Shown: positions 6,841 to 15,860, numbered from the stretch's first letter. The stretch: DNA of 64,000 nt from Aestuariivivens marinum (GCF_022662175.1 NZ_JAKMCR010000001.1:1178001-1242000); one strand, 5' to 3'. The notes: generated from the sequence alone by a model not told the origin. Numbers and translations: made by a program.

Positions 6841-8850
6841 TTGAAACATAAACTTTGGTTTTTATTATGCTTTATAACTTCACTCTCTCTTTCACAGGAG
6901 AGTCTTGCTCCTATTTTAGATAGTATAGAATATTACATAAACAGTTCCTCAAATAGTAAACTAGAAAATCATATCCTATTAAAACATGCTAATAGAGCTA
7001 AACTACTAGCAGAAAATTATCAATTGGATTCCTTAGTTGTTGATGCGTCTATTAATTTGGCTTCTATTTACAGAAATAAAAAGGACTATAACTTATTTTT
7101 ATTATACAGCCATAAAGCTTTAAGTTTAGCAAGTCGTATTAAAGATACAGGCTCTTTAGCTTTATTGAACAAAAATTTAGGATATTATTATTATGATAAA
7201 ATACCAGATAGTGCTTACTATTATGATGACCGGGCTGAAAAACTTTACAGGCATATTGATGATAAATTAAACACAGCAATAGTGCTTTTAGATATTGCTT
7301 TATTGCAAAAGCAGGAAAAAGATTTAACGGGCAGTGAATTAACTTCGGTTGAAGCGTTATCTCTATTAGACGAGCTAGACCAAACAGATGCGGTAAAAGA
7401 ATATCAAGTGCATTTTTATAATAACCTTGGTCATGTATTTAAAATTTTAGAGCAATTTGATGAGGCTATTTCCTATTATGAAAAGGCTTTAAAGAGACAG
7501 ATGCAGTTTAATGCTGAAAATAAAGGCATGGTAAATAATCTGAAAAACAATTTAGCGGTAACCTATAAAGATGCCGGTAAGTTTGTTTTAGCCCAAGAGC
7601 TTCTAAAGGAAATTTTGGCCGATCCTAATTTGTTAAGTAAGCGACCTGATTTTTATGCTGTTGTTCTTGATAATTATGCACATACTTTACACTTGTCAGG
7701 TAAAAAAGAGCAGTTACCATATCTATATCATCGCGCATTAAAAATTTGTGATAGTATAGATAATGATGTTTATACCATTATTATTAATCAGCATTTAGCG
7801 AAGTATTATCAGAAATATAATAATCTGGATTCGGCAAAATATTACGCGTATCAATCTAAGTCTATATCAGAAAAATATTCAAAAGATGATTTGCTTCGCT
7901 CCCTATTGCTATTGTCTGAACTGGAATCGGATAGTATAGCAGTAAAATTTTATGATTCTTATATAAAATTAAGTGATAGCCTTTTAAAAATTGAACGAGC
8001 TACACGTAACAAATATGCTAGAATTCATTACGAAACCGAACAAATAGAGCGCGAAAATAAACAGATAGCCAAGGAGCGTTTGTGGTTGCTAATTATTTCA
8101 GTTGTCTTAATTATTACTTTTGTTTTATTATATATTGCAATTACGCAGCGAAATAAAAACAAGGAGTTACAGCTTATTCAACAACAACAAGAAGCAAATG
8201 AAGAGATATACAACCTCATGCTTTCACAAAATGAAAGTATAGAAGAAGCAAGAACCCAAGAAAAGAAACGGATATCTGAAGAACTCCATGATGGTGTGTT
8301 AGGGAGACTATTTGGTACAAGGTTAAGCCTCGATAGTTTAAATATGGCCACCAGTACGGAAGCTATTAAAACTAGAGGGCAATATATTGAAGAATTAAAA
8401 ACCATAGAACAGGATATTAGAAAAGTGTCCCATGAATTGAACACTGATTTTGTGGCAGGTAGCGGTTTTATGGATATTTTAAAAACATTGGTTGAGACAC
8501 AATGCTTGGCCTACGATTTAAAGTATAAATTGGATTACGGTGAAGTAATAAATTGGGATGAAGTGTCTAATATAAAGAAAATCCACATTTATAGAATTGT
8601 ACAAGAGGCATTACATAACATATATAAACATGCCAATGCTAAGCATGTAAAAATTAGCTTTAAATTAAAAAATAATGTAATTTGCTTAGCTGTTGAAGAT
8701 GACGGTAAAGGGTTTGATGTTAACAAAGCAAAGTCTGGTATAGGTCTTAAAAATATACATGCCAGAATTAAAGGCATTAATGGAAAAATAAAAATCAATT
8801 CAGAAATAGCCAAAGGAACCAAAGTAAGTATAGAAGTCCCTATACCCTAA
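6841..8850 (+). CDS. TPR sensor histidine kinase (HisKA_3 type)
   Basis: This 669-residue protein starts with TTG; the nearby ATG is out of frame. A signal peptide (KHKLWFLLCFITSLSLSQ) leads into a long extracytoplasmic TPR array (about residues 40-390; for example VHFYNNLGHVFKILEQFDEA and NNLKNNLAVTYKDAGKF). One membrane span follows (about 414-434, LWLLIISVVLIITFVLLYIA), then a short coiled coil. The H-box KKRISEELHDGVLGRLFG has phospho-acceptor His483. The HATPase domain shows IVQEALHNIYKHANA (N box) and EDDGKGFD (G1). The kinase would phosphorylate the LuxR-type regulator encoded 8 bases downstream. The signal is unknown. Confidence 0.9.
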   Translation: MKHKLWFLLCFITSLSLSQESLAPILDSIEYYINSSSNSKLENHILLKHANRAKLLAENYQLDSLVVDASINLASIYRNKKDYNLFLLYSHKALSLASRIKDTGSLALLNKNLGYYYYDKIPDSAYYYDDRAEKLYRHIDDKLNTAIVLLDIALLQKQEKDLTGSELTSVEALSLLDELDQTDAVKEYQVHFYNNLGHVFKILEQFDEAISYYEKALKRQMQFNAENKGMVNNLKNNLAVTYKDAGKFVLAQELLKEILADPNLLSKRPDFYAVVLDNYAHTLHLSGKKEQLPYLYHRALKICDSIDNDVYTIIINQHLAKYYQKYNNLDSAKYYAYQSKSISEKYSKDDLLRSLLLLSELESDSIAVKFYDSYIKLSDSLLKIERATRNKYARIHYETEQIERENKQIAKERLWLLIISVVLIITFVLLYIAITQRNKNKELQLIQQQQEANEEIYNLMLSQNESIEEARTQEKKRISEELHDGVLGRLFGTRLSLDSLNMATSTEAIKTRGQYIEELKTIEQDIRKVSHELNTDFVAGSGFMDILKTLVETQCLAYDLKYKLDYGEVINWDEVSNIKKIHIYRIVQEALHNIYKHANAKHVKISFKLKNNVICLAVEDDGKGFDVNKAKSGIGLKNIHARIKGINGKIKINSEIAKGTKVSIEVPIP

Positions 8851-8858
8851 CGACAATT

Positions 8859-9533
8859 ATGACTGAAAGAATAAAAATACTAATGATCGATGACCATCCA
8901 ATGATTATTGAGGGTTATCAAAACACACTGCAATTTACCAAAAAAGAAAATCAAGAACTACGTATAGATATTGCCAACAATTGTGATGAGGCACTTAGGT
9001 TTATGGATAAATCCGTAGCCCAAAACGATCCCTACAATGTATTGTTTGTGGATATAAGTTTGCCGCCTTCATCCGATGGTACTATGAATTCTGGTGAAGA
9101 TCTAGCAGAACATGCGCGAAAGATTTTGCCCAGAGCAAAGATTATTATTCTTACTATGTTTAATGAGTCATTTAGAATTCACAACATCATTAAAACTATT
9201 GATCCTGAAGGATTTCTAATAAAAAGTGATTTAACTTCTAGCGAATTGGCAAGTGCGTTTCAAGCGGTCCTTTACAATCCACCTTTTTATAGTGGTACGG
9301 TAAATAGCCATATTAGAAAAACGATAACCAGTGATATTGTAATTGACGAAAAAAATAGAAAGATTCTACACCTATTATCACAAGGGGTTAAAACCAAAAG
9401 CCTAGCCTCGCATTTAGATATGTCCTTGAGTGCTGTTGAAAAAAGAAAGCGACAACTTAAAGATTTGTTTTGTATTGAAGACGGTCAAGATGAAACCTTG
9501 TTAAATGAGGCTAGAAAGCAAGGGTTTGTATAA
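8859..9533 (+). CDS. LuxR-type response regulator
   Basis: This 224-residue protein has a receiver domain at residues 1-125, with the acidic pair D11/D12 (MIDDHPMI), phospho-acceptor Asp65 in VLFVDISLPP, and the conserved Thr and Lys in ILTMFNE and FLIKSD. A C-terminal helix-turn-helix follows (about 155-215, LLSQGVKTKSLASHLDMSLSAVE), a slightly divergent LuxR/GerE module. The gene starts 8 bases after the TPR kinase stop, so it is its cognate partner. A terminator hairpin lies 47 bases downstream. Confidence 0.9.
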   Translation: MTERIKILMIDDHPMIIEGYQNTLQFTKKENQELRIDIANNCDEALRFMDKSVAQNDPYNVLFVDISLPPSSDGTMNSGEDLAEHARKILPRAKIIILTMFNESFRIHNIIKTIDPEGFLIKSDLTSSELASAFQAVLYNPPFYSGTVNSHIRKTITSDIVIDEKNRKILHLLSQGVKTKSLASHLDMSLSAVEKRKRQLKDLFCIEDGQDETLLNEARKQGFV

Positions 9534-9579
9534 TTTTTTTATTAAGAAACACCTTATTATTACTAGAACTTACAATTAT

Positions 9580-9603
9580 ACCGTAATGTGTTTACGGTTT
9601 TTC
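9580..9603 (+). terminator. Terminator of the kinase/regulator operon
   Basis: ACCGTAA (9580-9586) and TTACGGT (9592-9598) form a 7-bp stem with a 5-base loop running into TTTTT. It lies 47 bases after the response-regulator stop. Confidence 0.65.
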
Positions 9604-9699
9604 CGCAGCAAAAAGTTAAAACTAATGTTTAGGTTTGTAATATCAACACTACAATTTAATTAATCCCTCAAATTTATTGTTGATAATAGCAATTTACAT

Positions 9700-9745
9700 A
9701 GGCCCTGTGGAGGTGAGAGACCCATAGGGCTTCTTCTATTCTTAT
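9700..9745 (+). terminator. Second hairpin, possible backup terminator
   Basis: AGGCCCTGTGG (9700-9710) pairs with CCCATAGGGCTT (9721-9732), with two G-T wobbles and a 10-base loop, followed by a pyrimidine-rich tract (CTTCTTCTATTCTT). It lies between convergent genes. On the minus strand there is no T tract, so a plus-strand role is more likely. Confidence 0.4.
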
Positions 9746-9760
9746 GGTTTGATGTATAAG

Positions 9761-10237
9761 TTAAACAAGAATGGCTATAAAAAGACCTAAGTAAATTATA
9801 GCCACAATAAACTTAATAAATGTTGAGGTTAGAAAACCAATAAAAGATCCAAAGGCAGCCTTAAATGCAATTTTGGAATCGTTCCTGTTTATAAGTTCCC
9901 CGACAAGAGCGCCTAAAAATGGACCAATGATAATACCACCAGGAATTGGAGTGAACAGCCCAATAATGAGGCCTAGAGTTGTGCCAATCATGCCCAATCT
10001 ACTACCGCCAAAGCGTTTGGTGCCTATAGCGGGGATTATATAGTCCAATACCCAAATTAGTAATGCAGTAATTAGCGTGATAACCAAAAAGGAAGTATTC
10101 ATAGGAATACCTTCTGTAAAATGAACAATTAACAATCCCACCCAGCTGGTTAATGGGCCTGGCAAAATGGGAAGAAAACTTCCAATAATTCCAAGAACCA
10201 TAAATAACGAGGCAACAAAAATTAAAAAAATATCCAT
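9761..10237 (-). CDS. DUF456 family membrane protein
   Basis: This 158-residue integral membrane protein has the DUF456 pattern. The N-terminal MVLGIIGSFLPILPGPLTSWVGLL is followed by a central pair of spans with GGSRLGMIGTTLGLIIGLF and the Gly/Pro-rich TPIPGGIIIGPFLGALVGEL. The repeated small-residue motifs suggest tightly packed helices. The family is widespread in Bacteroidota and its function is unknown. It is transcribed divergently from the BlaI/M56 pair, so the operator region between them might also affect it. Confidence 0.82.
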   Translation of the reverse strand: MDIFLIFVASLFMVLGIIGSFLPILPGPLTSWVGLLIVHFTEGIPMNTSFLVITLITALLIWVLDYIIPAIGTKRFGGSRLGMIGTTLGLIIGLFTPIPGGIIIGPFLGALVGELINRNDSKIAFKAAFGSFIGFLTSTFIKFIVAIIYLGLFIAILV

Positions 10238-10296
10238 AAACAGATTTAAGTTTTACAATGAATAAGACGTTTTTGAATACTAAATGTTACATTTTT

Positions 10297-10357
10297 AAAC
10301 TAAAAAATTAGTTTAAACTAATTTTTTAGTTATATTTGTTTAACTAAATGTTTAGTT
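10297..10357 (+). promoter_or_regulatory. BlaI operator cluster and promoter
   Basis: Three dyads share half-sites AACTAA/TTAGTT. They are AAACTAAAAAATTAGTTT (10297-10314), AAACTAATTTTTTAGTT (10315-10331) and AACTAAATGTTTAGTT (10342-10357). A perfect -7 box TATATTTG (10331-10338) lies between the second and third, with the BlaI start codon at 10381. BlaI/MecI repressors bind short inverted repeats around their own promoter. This arrangement therefore indicates autorepression of the BlaI/M56 pair (inference from family behaviour and position). Confidence 0.65.
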
Positions 10358-10380
10358 CAACATTTAAAAAATAAAAAATC

Positions 10381-10740
10381 ATGTTACAACTTACCAAGGC
10401 AGAAGAGGAGATCATGCAAATACTTTGGCAGCTAGGCAAAGGCAATGTTAAAGCGATAATAGGGTACTTACCAGAGCCGAAACCAGCGTACAATACCGTG
10501 TCTACCATAGTGAGGATATTGGAAAGTAAAGGTTTTGTCGATCATGAAAAAGAGGGTAAGGGTCATGTGTATTTTCCTTTGATTAAACAGCAGGATTACA
10601 GTAATCAATCCTTAAACAAATTAGTAGATAATTATTTTCAAGGATCTTTTAAGAGTATGGTGTCCTTTTTTGTAAAGAAGAATGATGTAAGTCTAAAGGA
10701 ATTGGAGTCTATTTTAAAAGAAATCAATAAAGAGCATTGA
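10381..10740 (+). CDS. BlaI/MecI family transcriptional repressor
   Basis: This 119-residue winged-helix protein has the family signature: LTKAEEEIMQILWQLGKGNVK at the N-terminus, PAYNTVSTIVRILESKGFVDHEKEGKGHVYFPL for the recognition helix and wing, then a C-terminal dimerisation helix (YFQGSFKSMVSFFVKK). In the known systems the paired M56 membrane protease inactivates BlaI after sensing an envelope signal. The gene is followed directly by the M56 gene and preceded by three candidate operators. There is no beta-lactamase gene in the window, so the target is likely something other than resistance. Confidence 0.9.
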   Translation: MLQLTKAEEEIMQILWQLGKGNVKAIIGYLPEPKPAYNTVSTIVRILESKGFVDHEKEGKGHVYFPLIKQQDYSNQSLNKLVDNYFQGSFKSMVSFFVKKNDVSLKELESILKEINKEH

Positions 10741-10742
10741 TC

Positions 10743-13199
10743 ATGGCACATTATATTATTGAAACTATAGCCTTTCAAGTATTTTTCTTATTGATATACG
10801 ACCTGTTTTTAAAAGGGGAGACCTTTTTTAATTGGAATCGATTTTACTTAATCGTGACAGCTTTGTTGTCGGTTATATTACCTGTTGTAGAGGTAGAACG
10901 GTTTAAAAAAATCATGCCCCAAGAGTATATGTTTTCGTTGCCAGAAATCATTTTGGGACAATCCACATCTAATATTGTAAATCCAATTGAGCTGGATGCC
11001 GTGGTGATTCAAAATAATGAATACATGTCCTTTTGGGAGATTGTATTTTATGCGGGCATGGGCTTAGCAGCTTTGGTTTTTCTAATAAAGGTTATTAGGA
11101 TTTTGCTATTAATCCTGAAAAATTCCAAGGTCAATTTTGGTAGGTTAACCTTAGTTAAACTTTTAAATAGTAGTGCTGCTTTTTCCTTTTTTAGATATGT
11201 GTTTTTAGGGGAGTTGTTAAAGGAAGACGAAAAGCAATCTATTTTAAAGCACGAGGTCGTTCATGTAAAACAAATGCACAGTTTGGATCTTTTGTTTTTT
11301 GAACTGTTCCGCATTTTATTTTGGTTTAATCCTTTGGTATACATTTACCAAAATAGAGTCACTGCGCTTCATGAGTTTATAGCCGATGCCGAAGCGGTAA
11401 AGCATGAAAGTAAATCGAAATATTATCAAAATCTCTTGGCACAAGTTTTCGAAACGAAAAAAATATCATTCATCAATCCATTTTTTCAACAATCATTAAT
11501 CAAAAAACGAATCGTTATGTTACAAAAATCAAAATCAAAACAAATTAATCTTTTAAAGTATGCCTTATTGATTCCTATGGTGGTAGGGATGCTTGTTTAT
11601 ACTTCTGCTGAAGCGCAAGAAACTAAAATCGAAAATCAAGATTTAAGCCAATATAGTTATTCTTTAAAAAAAGGGGAAGAACTTATTGGAGAGAAAAAGA
11701 AAATTCATGAAAAGTATGAAGCCTTTTTAAAGGCAAATAATAAGGATTATGTGAGTTGGACACACATTGATAGAAAAAATAATACAATAAATTATAGCGT
11801 ACATCATGTAAATGAAAAAGTGCCAGAAGGTTTTTCTAAAAGTGAAGTAGGCTCTCTAGATGGAACATCTTACGTGGCGTATTTTAATTGGGGAACTCCA
11901 CCACCACCATCCTCAACACCGCTTTCTGAAGAAGAAAAAAAGAAAAGGGAAGAGGAACTTTCATTGTTAAAAGAAAAATATAAAGATTCATCTGTTGTGC
12001 CATTTTCGGTCATAGATCAAGTTCCTGTGTTTCCTGGATGTGAAAACCTGTCAAAGGAAGATCAAAAAGCATGTATTTCCAATAGTATTGCTAAACACGT
12101 GAATAGAAATTTCAATACTGGGATAGCCAGTCAATTGGGGTTAGTGGGTAGACAACGCATTAACGTGATTTTTAAAATTGATACAGAAGGCCATGTTACA
12201 GGTATTAGATCAAGGGCTCCCCATCCCAAATTGGAGGAAGAAGCTATTAGGGTCATAAAAACACTGCCTCAAATGACTCCAGGAAAACAAAAAGGAAAAG
12301 CAGTTATTGTACCTTATTCATTACCCATTATCTTTCAAGTTCAAGACCAATCGGTTGCAGATGAAACAGTGGTTGTTGCTTATGGTCAAACCCCTTCAAA
12401 AAATAAGTTATCAGAAGATATTGAAGTGCCTTTTGCGGTGATTGAGGAAGTGCCTATTTTCCCTGGATGTGAAACCTTAACGACAAATACCGAGAAAAGA
12501 CAATGCATGACTGAAAGAATCCAAGAATTTGTGGCTAAAAACTTTAACACAAAATTGGCTACCGATTTAGGGTTAACAGGTAGACAACGTATTAATGTGA
12601 TTTTTAAAATTGATGCGGAGGGCAACATTACTGGTGTTCGCTCTAGGGCTAGTCACCCTAAATTGGAAGAAGAAGCCGTTCGGGTTATTAGTGCCTTGCC
12701 CAAAATGATTCCCGGAAAACAAAAGGGAAAAGTGGTAACTGTTCCTTATTCATTACCCATTATTTTTGAAGTTGAGAACGATACGCAAATGCTGGATGAA
12801 GTATCTGTTGTTGGCTATGCCGATGATACTTTGGGAGGTTTGGCTGTACCTTTTGCTATTTTAGATAAGGTACCTACTTTTGCAGGTTGTGAAAGTTTAT
12901 CTCAAGACGAACAAAGAAAGTGCGTATCTAATGAAATTCAGAAGCATGTCAATCGAAATTTTAATACAAATTTGGCAAAAAGCTTAGGTTTAAAAGGGCA
13001 ACAACGCCTCATGGTTGTTTTTAAGATTACAAAGAAAGGTAGTGTAGAAATTGAAAAATCAAGAGCTCCTCATCAAGTATTGGAAGAGGAAGCAGTCAGG
13101 GTAATAAAAACATTGCCAAAAATGACCCCTGGCGAACATAAAGGTAAAAGAGTAGATGTGCTTTATTCTTTACCTATCATCTTTCAGGTGCAAGATTAA
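10743..13199 (+). CDS. M56/BlaR1-type protease with three TonB-like domains
   Basis: The start is set at ATG 10743, three bases after the BlaI stop; a TTG at 10737 would add two residues and overlap it. The protein has 818 residues. N-terminal membrane spans are followed by the M56 metalloprotease core: zinc motif HEVVH from His170, then LHEFIADAEAV. A further span (LLKYALLIPMVVGMLVYTSA) leads to a periplasmic part. This part carries three tandem TonB_C-like domains starting near residues 419, 562 and 702. Each has the pattern VPxFxGCE, a second Cys about 12 residues later, then LGxxGxQR, FKI and SRAxHxxLEEEAxRVI. Linkers contain VVVAYG- and VVGYA-like strings reminiscent of SusC plug motifs. 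Confidence 0.87.
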   Translation: MAHYIIETIAFQVFFLLIYDLFLKGETFFNWNRFYLIVTALLSVILPVVEVERFKKIMPQEYMFSLPEIILGQSTSNIVNPIELDAVVIQNNEYMSFWEIVFYAGMGLAALVFLIKVIRILLLILKNSKVNFGRLTLVKLLNSSAAFSFFRYVFLGELLKEDEKQSILKHEVVHVKQMHSLDLLFFELFRILFWFNPLVYIYQNRVTALHEFIADAEAVKHESKSKYYQNLLAQVFETKKISFINPFFQQSLIKKRIVMLQKSKSKQINLLKYALLIPMVVGMLVYTSAEAQETKIENQDLSQYSYSLKKGEELIGEKKKIHEKYEAFLKANNKDYVSWTHIDRKNNTINYSVHHVNEKVPEGFSKSEVGSLDGTSYVAYFNWGTPPPPSSTPLSEEEKKKREEELSLLKEKYKDSSVVPFSVIDQVPVFPGCENLSKEDQKACISNSIAKHVNRNFNTGIASQLGLVGRQRINVIFKIDTEGHVTGIRSRAPHPKLEEEAIRVIKTLPQMTPGKQKGKAVIVPYSLPIIFQVQDQSVADETVVVAYGQTPSKNKLSEDIEVPFAVIEEVPIFPGCETLTTNTEKRQCMTERIQEFVAKNFNTKLATDLGLTGRQRINVIFKIDAEGNITGVRSRASHPKLEEEAVRVISALPKMIPGKQKGKVVTVPYSLPIIFEVENDTQMLDEVSVVGYADDTLGGLAVPFAILDKVPTFAGCESLSQDEQRKCVSNEIQKHVNRNFNTNLAKSLGLKGQQRLMVVFKITKKGSVEIEKSRAPHQVLEEEAVRVIKTLPKMTPGEHKGKRVDVLYSLPIIFQVQD

Positions 13200-13240
13200 A
13201 TATGTTTATTAACTCTAATTTTTAGATGCTGAATTATTTA

Positions 13241-13270
13241 AAACCGAAGTTCCAACTTCGGTTTTTCTTT
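13241..13270 (+). terminator. Terminator after the M56 gene
   Basis: AAACCGAAGT and ACTTCGGTTT (13241-13250 and 13255-13264) form a 10-bp stem with loop TCCA, followed by TTCTTTT. It lies about 40 bases after the M56 stop. Confidence 0.8.
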
Positions 13271-13323
13271 TAAATAGGTATTAAAAACCAAAAAAGTCGT
13301 ATTTTTCGGGTATAGATTAATCC

Positions 13324-13800
13324 ATGAAAAAAATCTGTATTTTTTTGGTCTGTCTTGCACTGTTTTCGTGCGAGCGTTTCAAAGTAAAAAAAACAACACC
13401 CGAAGCCATTTTAAAGGAAGAACTAAAAACCTTTAATTGGGATGAGGTAGATACTTATCCTAGTTTTAAAGCTTGTGATTCATCCTTGATAAAGCAAGAA
13501 CAAAAGCAATGTTTTGAAGGTGTGCTGCGGGAGCATATTATGGCTAATTTACAAAAGGAGATTATTGTGGTTACCCAAGATATTAATGATACGATTAGTC
13601 TTGATTTTAAGGTGTCTGAAAAAGGCGATTTACAGCTTAATGACATTCAACTGGATTCTATTACCGAAAAGGAAATTCCCAATATAAAAATCTTGCTACA
13701 TAAAAGTTTGGACTCCTTGCCAGATATTTTTCCGGCAGTAAAACGTGGACAACATGTTAAGACCGAATTCAAACTCCCAATTATTATAAATGTTAATTAA
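13324..13800 (+). CDS. Lipoprotein related to the M56 TonB-like domain
   Basis: This 158-residue protein has a lipoprotein signal (KKICIFLVCLALFSC). The mature part shows YPSFKACD, then EQKQCFEGVLREHIMANL, then a FKVSEKGDL strand and a final KRGQHVKTEFKLPIIINV. This order matches the VPxFxGC, QKxCxxxxIxKHVxxNF, FKIDxEGxV and GKxxxVxYSLPIIF order of the three domains of the upstream M56 protein. It is therefore best read as a free-standing, diverged paralog of that domain. It follows the M56 terminator and may have its own promoter. The function is unknown. Its stop is one base from the stop of the convergent gene. Confidence 0.65.
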   Translation: MKKICIFLVCLALFSCERFKVKKTTPEAILKEELKTFNWDEVDTYPSFKACDSSLIKQEQKQCFEGVLREHIMANLQKEIIVVTQDINDTISLDFKVSEKGDLQLNDIQLDSITEKEIPNIKILLHKSLDSLPDIFPAVKRGQHVKTEFKLPIIINVN

Positions 13801-13801
13801 G

Positions 13802-14686
13802 CTACAAATTAAACTTGTAGCCAACCGAAAAGGTTATTGGAAAATGCCCATTATTCTTTACAAAAAGAGAAACAATTTCATTATAAATTAGGGTAATATA
13901 ACCCTTCTCTGAAACCTTAATATCACTGCCAATACCAAAAATAAAAGGCACTCTAAAGGTATTATTTTTTACGGTCATTTCTTCAAGTGTCATGTTTTCA
14001 TTTTCAACTAGTATCACATGTTTTGAAAATGTGTAGGTCGCTAATTGAAGGTTTATATAACTGTTAAAAACAGAACAATTGATAAACCGAAATCGATAAC
14101 CCAAATTTATTATGGTAGATGTATAATTAAAATCATCACTTTTTAGGGTTTGTTCTATACCAATAAAACCCGATTGTCTAGGGCGTTCTTTTTTTTCAAA
14201 TAGCTCCAGTTCTGTCCCAAAATACACCGTTTTAGTATTGTTGGTGTTTTCAACAAGCGGATGGTTTGTTAGGCCACCAAAAACGCCTAACCTAATTTGG
14301 GTTTCTACTTTGTCTTCGGTATAGGCATAACGTCTTGTTCCCTTTTTATTGTATGCTTTAATGAATTGTTTAAGGCCATATTTGCTGAATGCCACTTGTT
14401 CTGTTGACATATTGGACTCTTTGGTCAATTCGGTTAATGTATGTCTAAATTCATTAAAATAGGTGCTATCTATATCTCTAGTGTTAATAAGCTCTTGTAT
14501 GTTATTGTTGCTATCCCTTACAAAAAACCGATAACCTTTATCCAATTTTAAGGTCAACAAATCTAAATCACCTTCAACCTCGGTATTTAAAATTAAAGTT
14601 TCACCTTTTATGGTATAATGTTCTTGAGCAATAGAGTAAAAAGTAGGGGTTAATAAAAGAATGAATAAAAGGGAAAGCGTTTTCAT
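13802..14686 (-). CDS. Secreted beta-strand-rich (outer-membrane-like) protein
   Basis: This 294-residue protein has a signal peptide cleaved after SIAQ (about residue 21). The N-terminal half carries a short soluble region (LDLLTLKLDKGYRFFVRDSNNNIQ). The second half alternates hydrophobic and polar residues in strands such as VYFGTELELFE, SGFIGIEQTL, IINLGYRFRF and FPITFSVGYKFNL, ending in an aromatic-hydrophobic strand as outer-membrane barrels do. No family is recognised. It is an isolated minus-strand gene, convergent with the lipoprotein gene. Confidence 0.55.
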   Translation of the reverse strand: MKTLSLLFILLLTPTFYSIAQEHYTIKGETLILNTEVEGDLDLLTLKLDKGYRFFVRDSNNNIQELINTRDIDSTYFNEFRHTLTELTKESNMSTEQVAFSKYGLKQFIKAYNKKGTRRYAYTEDKVETQIRLGVFGGLTNHPLVENTNNTKTVYFGTELELFEKKERPRQSGFIGIEQTLKSDDFNYTSTIINLGYRFRFINCSVFNSYINLQLATYTFSKHVILVENENMTLEEMTVKNNTFRVPFIFGIGSDIKVSEKGYITLIYNEIVSLFVKNNGHFPITFSVGYKFNL

Positions 14687-14738
14687 TTATAAGGGCTGTT
14701 GGACTCCAATAAAAATAATAAAAATAAACGAGAAAAAG

Positions 14739-15860
14739 TTAAATTTTAAACGTTCTGTCTTTCCACTTATAAGGTCTAAACAAAGCACTAAATGCAATAT
14801 AGGTACTTGTTAATGGATAGATAATAAAGCTTATAAAATAACTTTTTAAGCAGTCTTTTTGATCGAAAAATAAAGCCGATTGATAAATTAAACATAAGTC
14901 TACACTAAACTTAATAATAATAAGATATAGTAATGGTTTAAAGCTTAAGTATCCTGCCAGGGAAAGTATTAATAAACTGGGAATCACTATATTCATTAAA
15001 AGAACTATTAGGCCAGTTAGTTTACCAAAACTATTTTTGTAATGCCTTGTTTTTGAGGCCCATCGAATTCGTTGTTCTATATAGCTTTTCCATGATATTT
15101 CTGGATGGGTTGTTACAACAGCTTGTTCACATTTTAAATAATTAACTTTTTTTGGTGAATGCTTCAATGCCTTTTCTAAAAAGAAAATATCATCGCCACT
15201 GGCAATATGGGTGTTTCCCTCAAATCCTTGAAGCTCATAAAACAATGTCTTTTCATATCCTAAATTAGCTCCATTGCATAAAAACGGTTTCTCAATGCCA
15301 AATCCACCTAAAGTGGCACCCTGTAAGCTAAGCATATCCAAAACTTGAAATTGATTTAAAAATGTTTGTTCCAATAACAATTTAACCGGAGCAACAACAA
15401 ATTTGCTTTTAGTGCATTGGATAAATGTGTCAAAACTATTCAGCCAATATTTGGGTGCCGTGCAATCGGCATCTGTAGTGATAATCCAATCGTGTTTTGA
15501 AGTTTTTATGGCTGCTGTAATAGCATCTTTTTTAGGTGCGTTTGAAATTCTTTTATTTTTAATAATCGAAATGTTGTAGCAATTGTTTAAGTATTCCTCT
15601 ATGATTTTAACAGAAGCATCGGTAGAGTCATCATCAACAAAAATAATATCAAACAGATGCTTTGGATAAGCTAAGGCTTTAATCGACTGTAACAAAGCGG
15701 GTAAATGGTTAGCTTCATTTCTAAACGGTATAACTACAGTAAAGGTAGTTTTAGGTTCAATATCATGAAGATGAAAGGTATTTACTTTGTCGTACCCCCA
15801 AATAAAAAGTCCAATAATGATAAGATAGATAATGGTTATGAACAAAACAATATATATCAT
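14739..15860 (-). CDS. Membrane glycosyltransferase, family 2
   Basis: This 373-residue protein starts with an N-terminal membrane anchor. The GT-A domain shows TFTVVIPFRNEANHLPALL, FDIIFVDDDSTD, the metal-binding DADC and the product motif QRIRWASK (QxxRW), typical of processive GT2 enzymes. Three or so membrane spans end the protein. It should transfer a sugar from a nucleotide donor on the cytoplasmic face. Its start overlaps the stop of the upstream flippase-like gene by 4 bases, so the two are translationally coupled and probably act on the same lipid-linked or envelope glycan. Confidence 0.85.
   Translation of the reverse strand: MIYIVLFITIIYLIIIGLFIWGYDKVNTFHLHDIEPKTTFTVVIPFRNEANHLPALLQSIKALAYPKHLFDIIFVDDDSTDASVKIIEEYLNNCYNISIIKNKRISNAPKKDAITAAIKTSKHDWIITTDADCTAPKYWLNSFDTFIQCTKSKFVVAPVKLLLEQTFLNQFQVLDMLSLQGATLGGFGIEKPFLCNGANLGYEKTLFYELQGFEGNTHIASGDDIFFLEKALKHSPKKVNYLKCEQAVVTTHPEISWKSYIEQRIRWASKTRHYKNSFGKLTGLIVLLMNIVIPSLLILSLAGYLSFKPLLYLIIIKFSVDLCLIYQSALFFDQKDCLKSYFISFIIYPLTSTYIAFSALFRPYKWKDRTFKI

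Noticed and set aside
10381-13199. Beta-lactam resistance system
   Set aside because: BlaI and an M56 protease are present, but no beta-lactamase or PBP2a gene occurs nearby. The M56 protein carries TonB-like repeats in place of a penicillin-binding sensor, so resistance is not supported.
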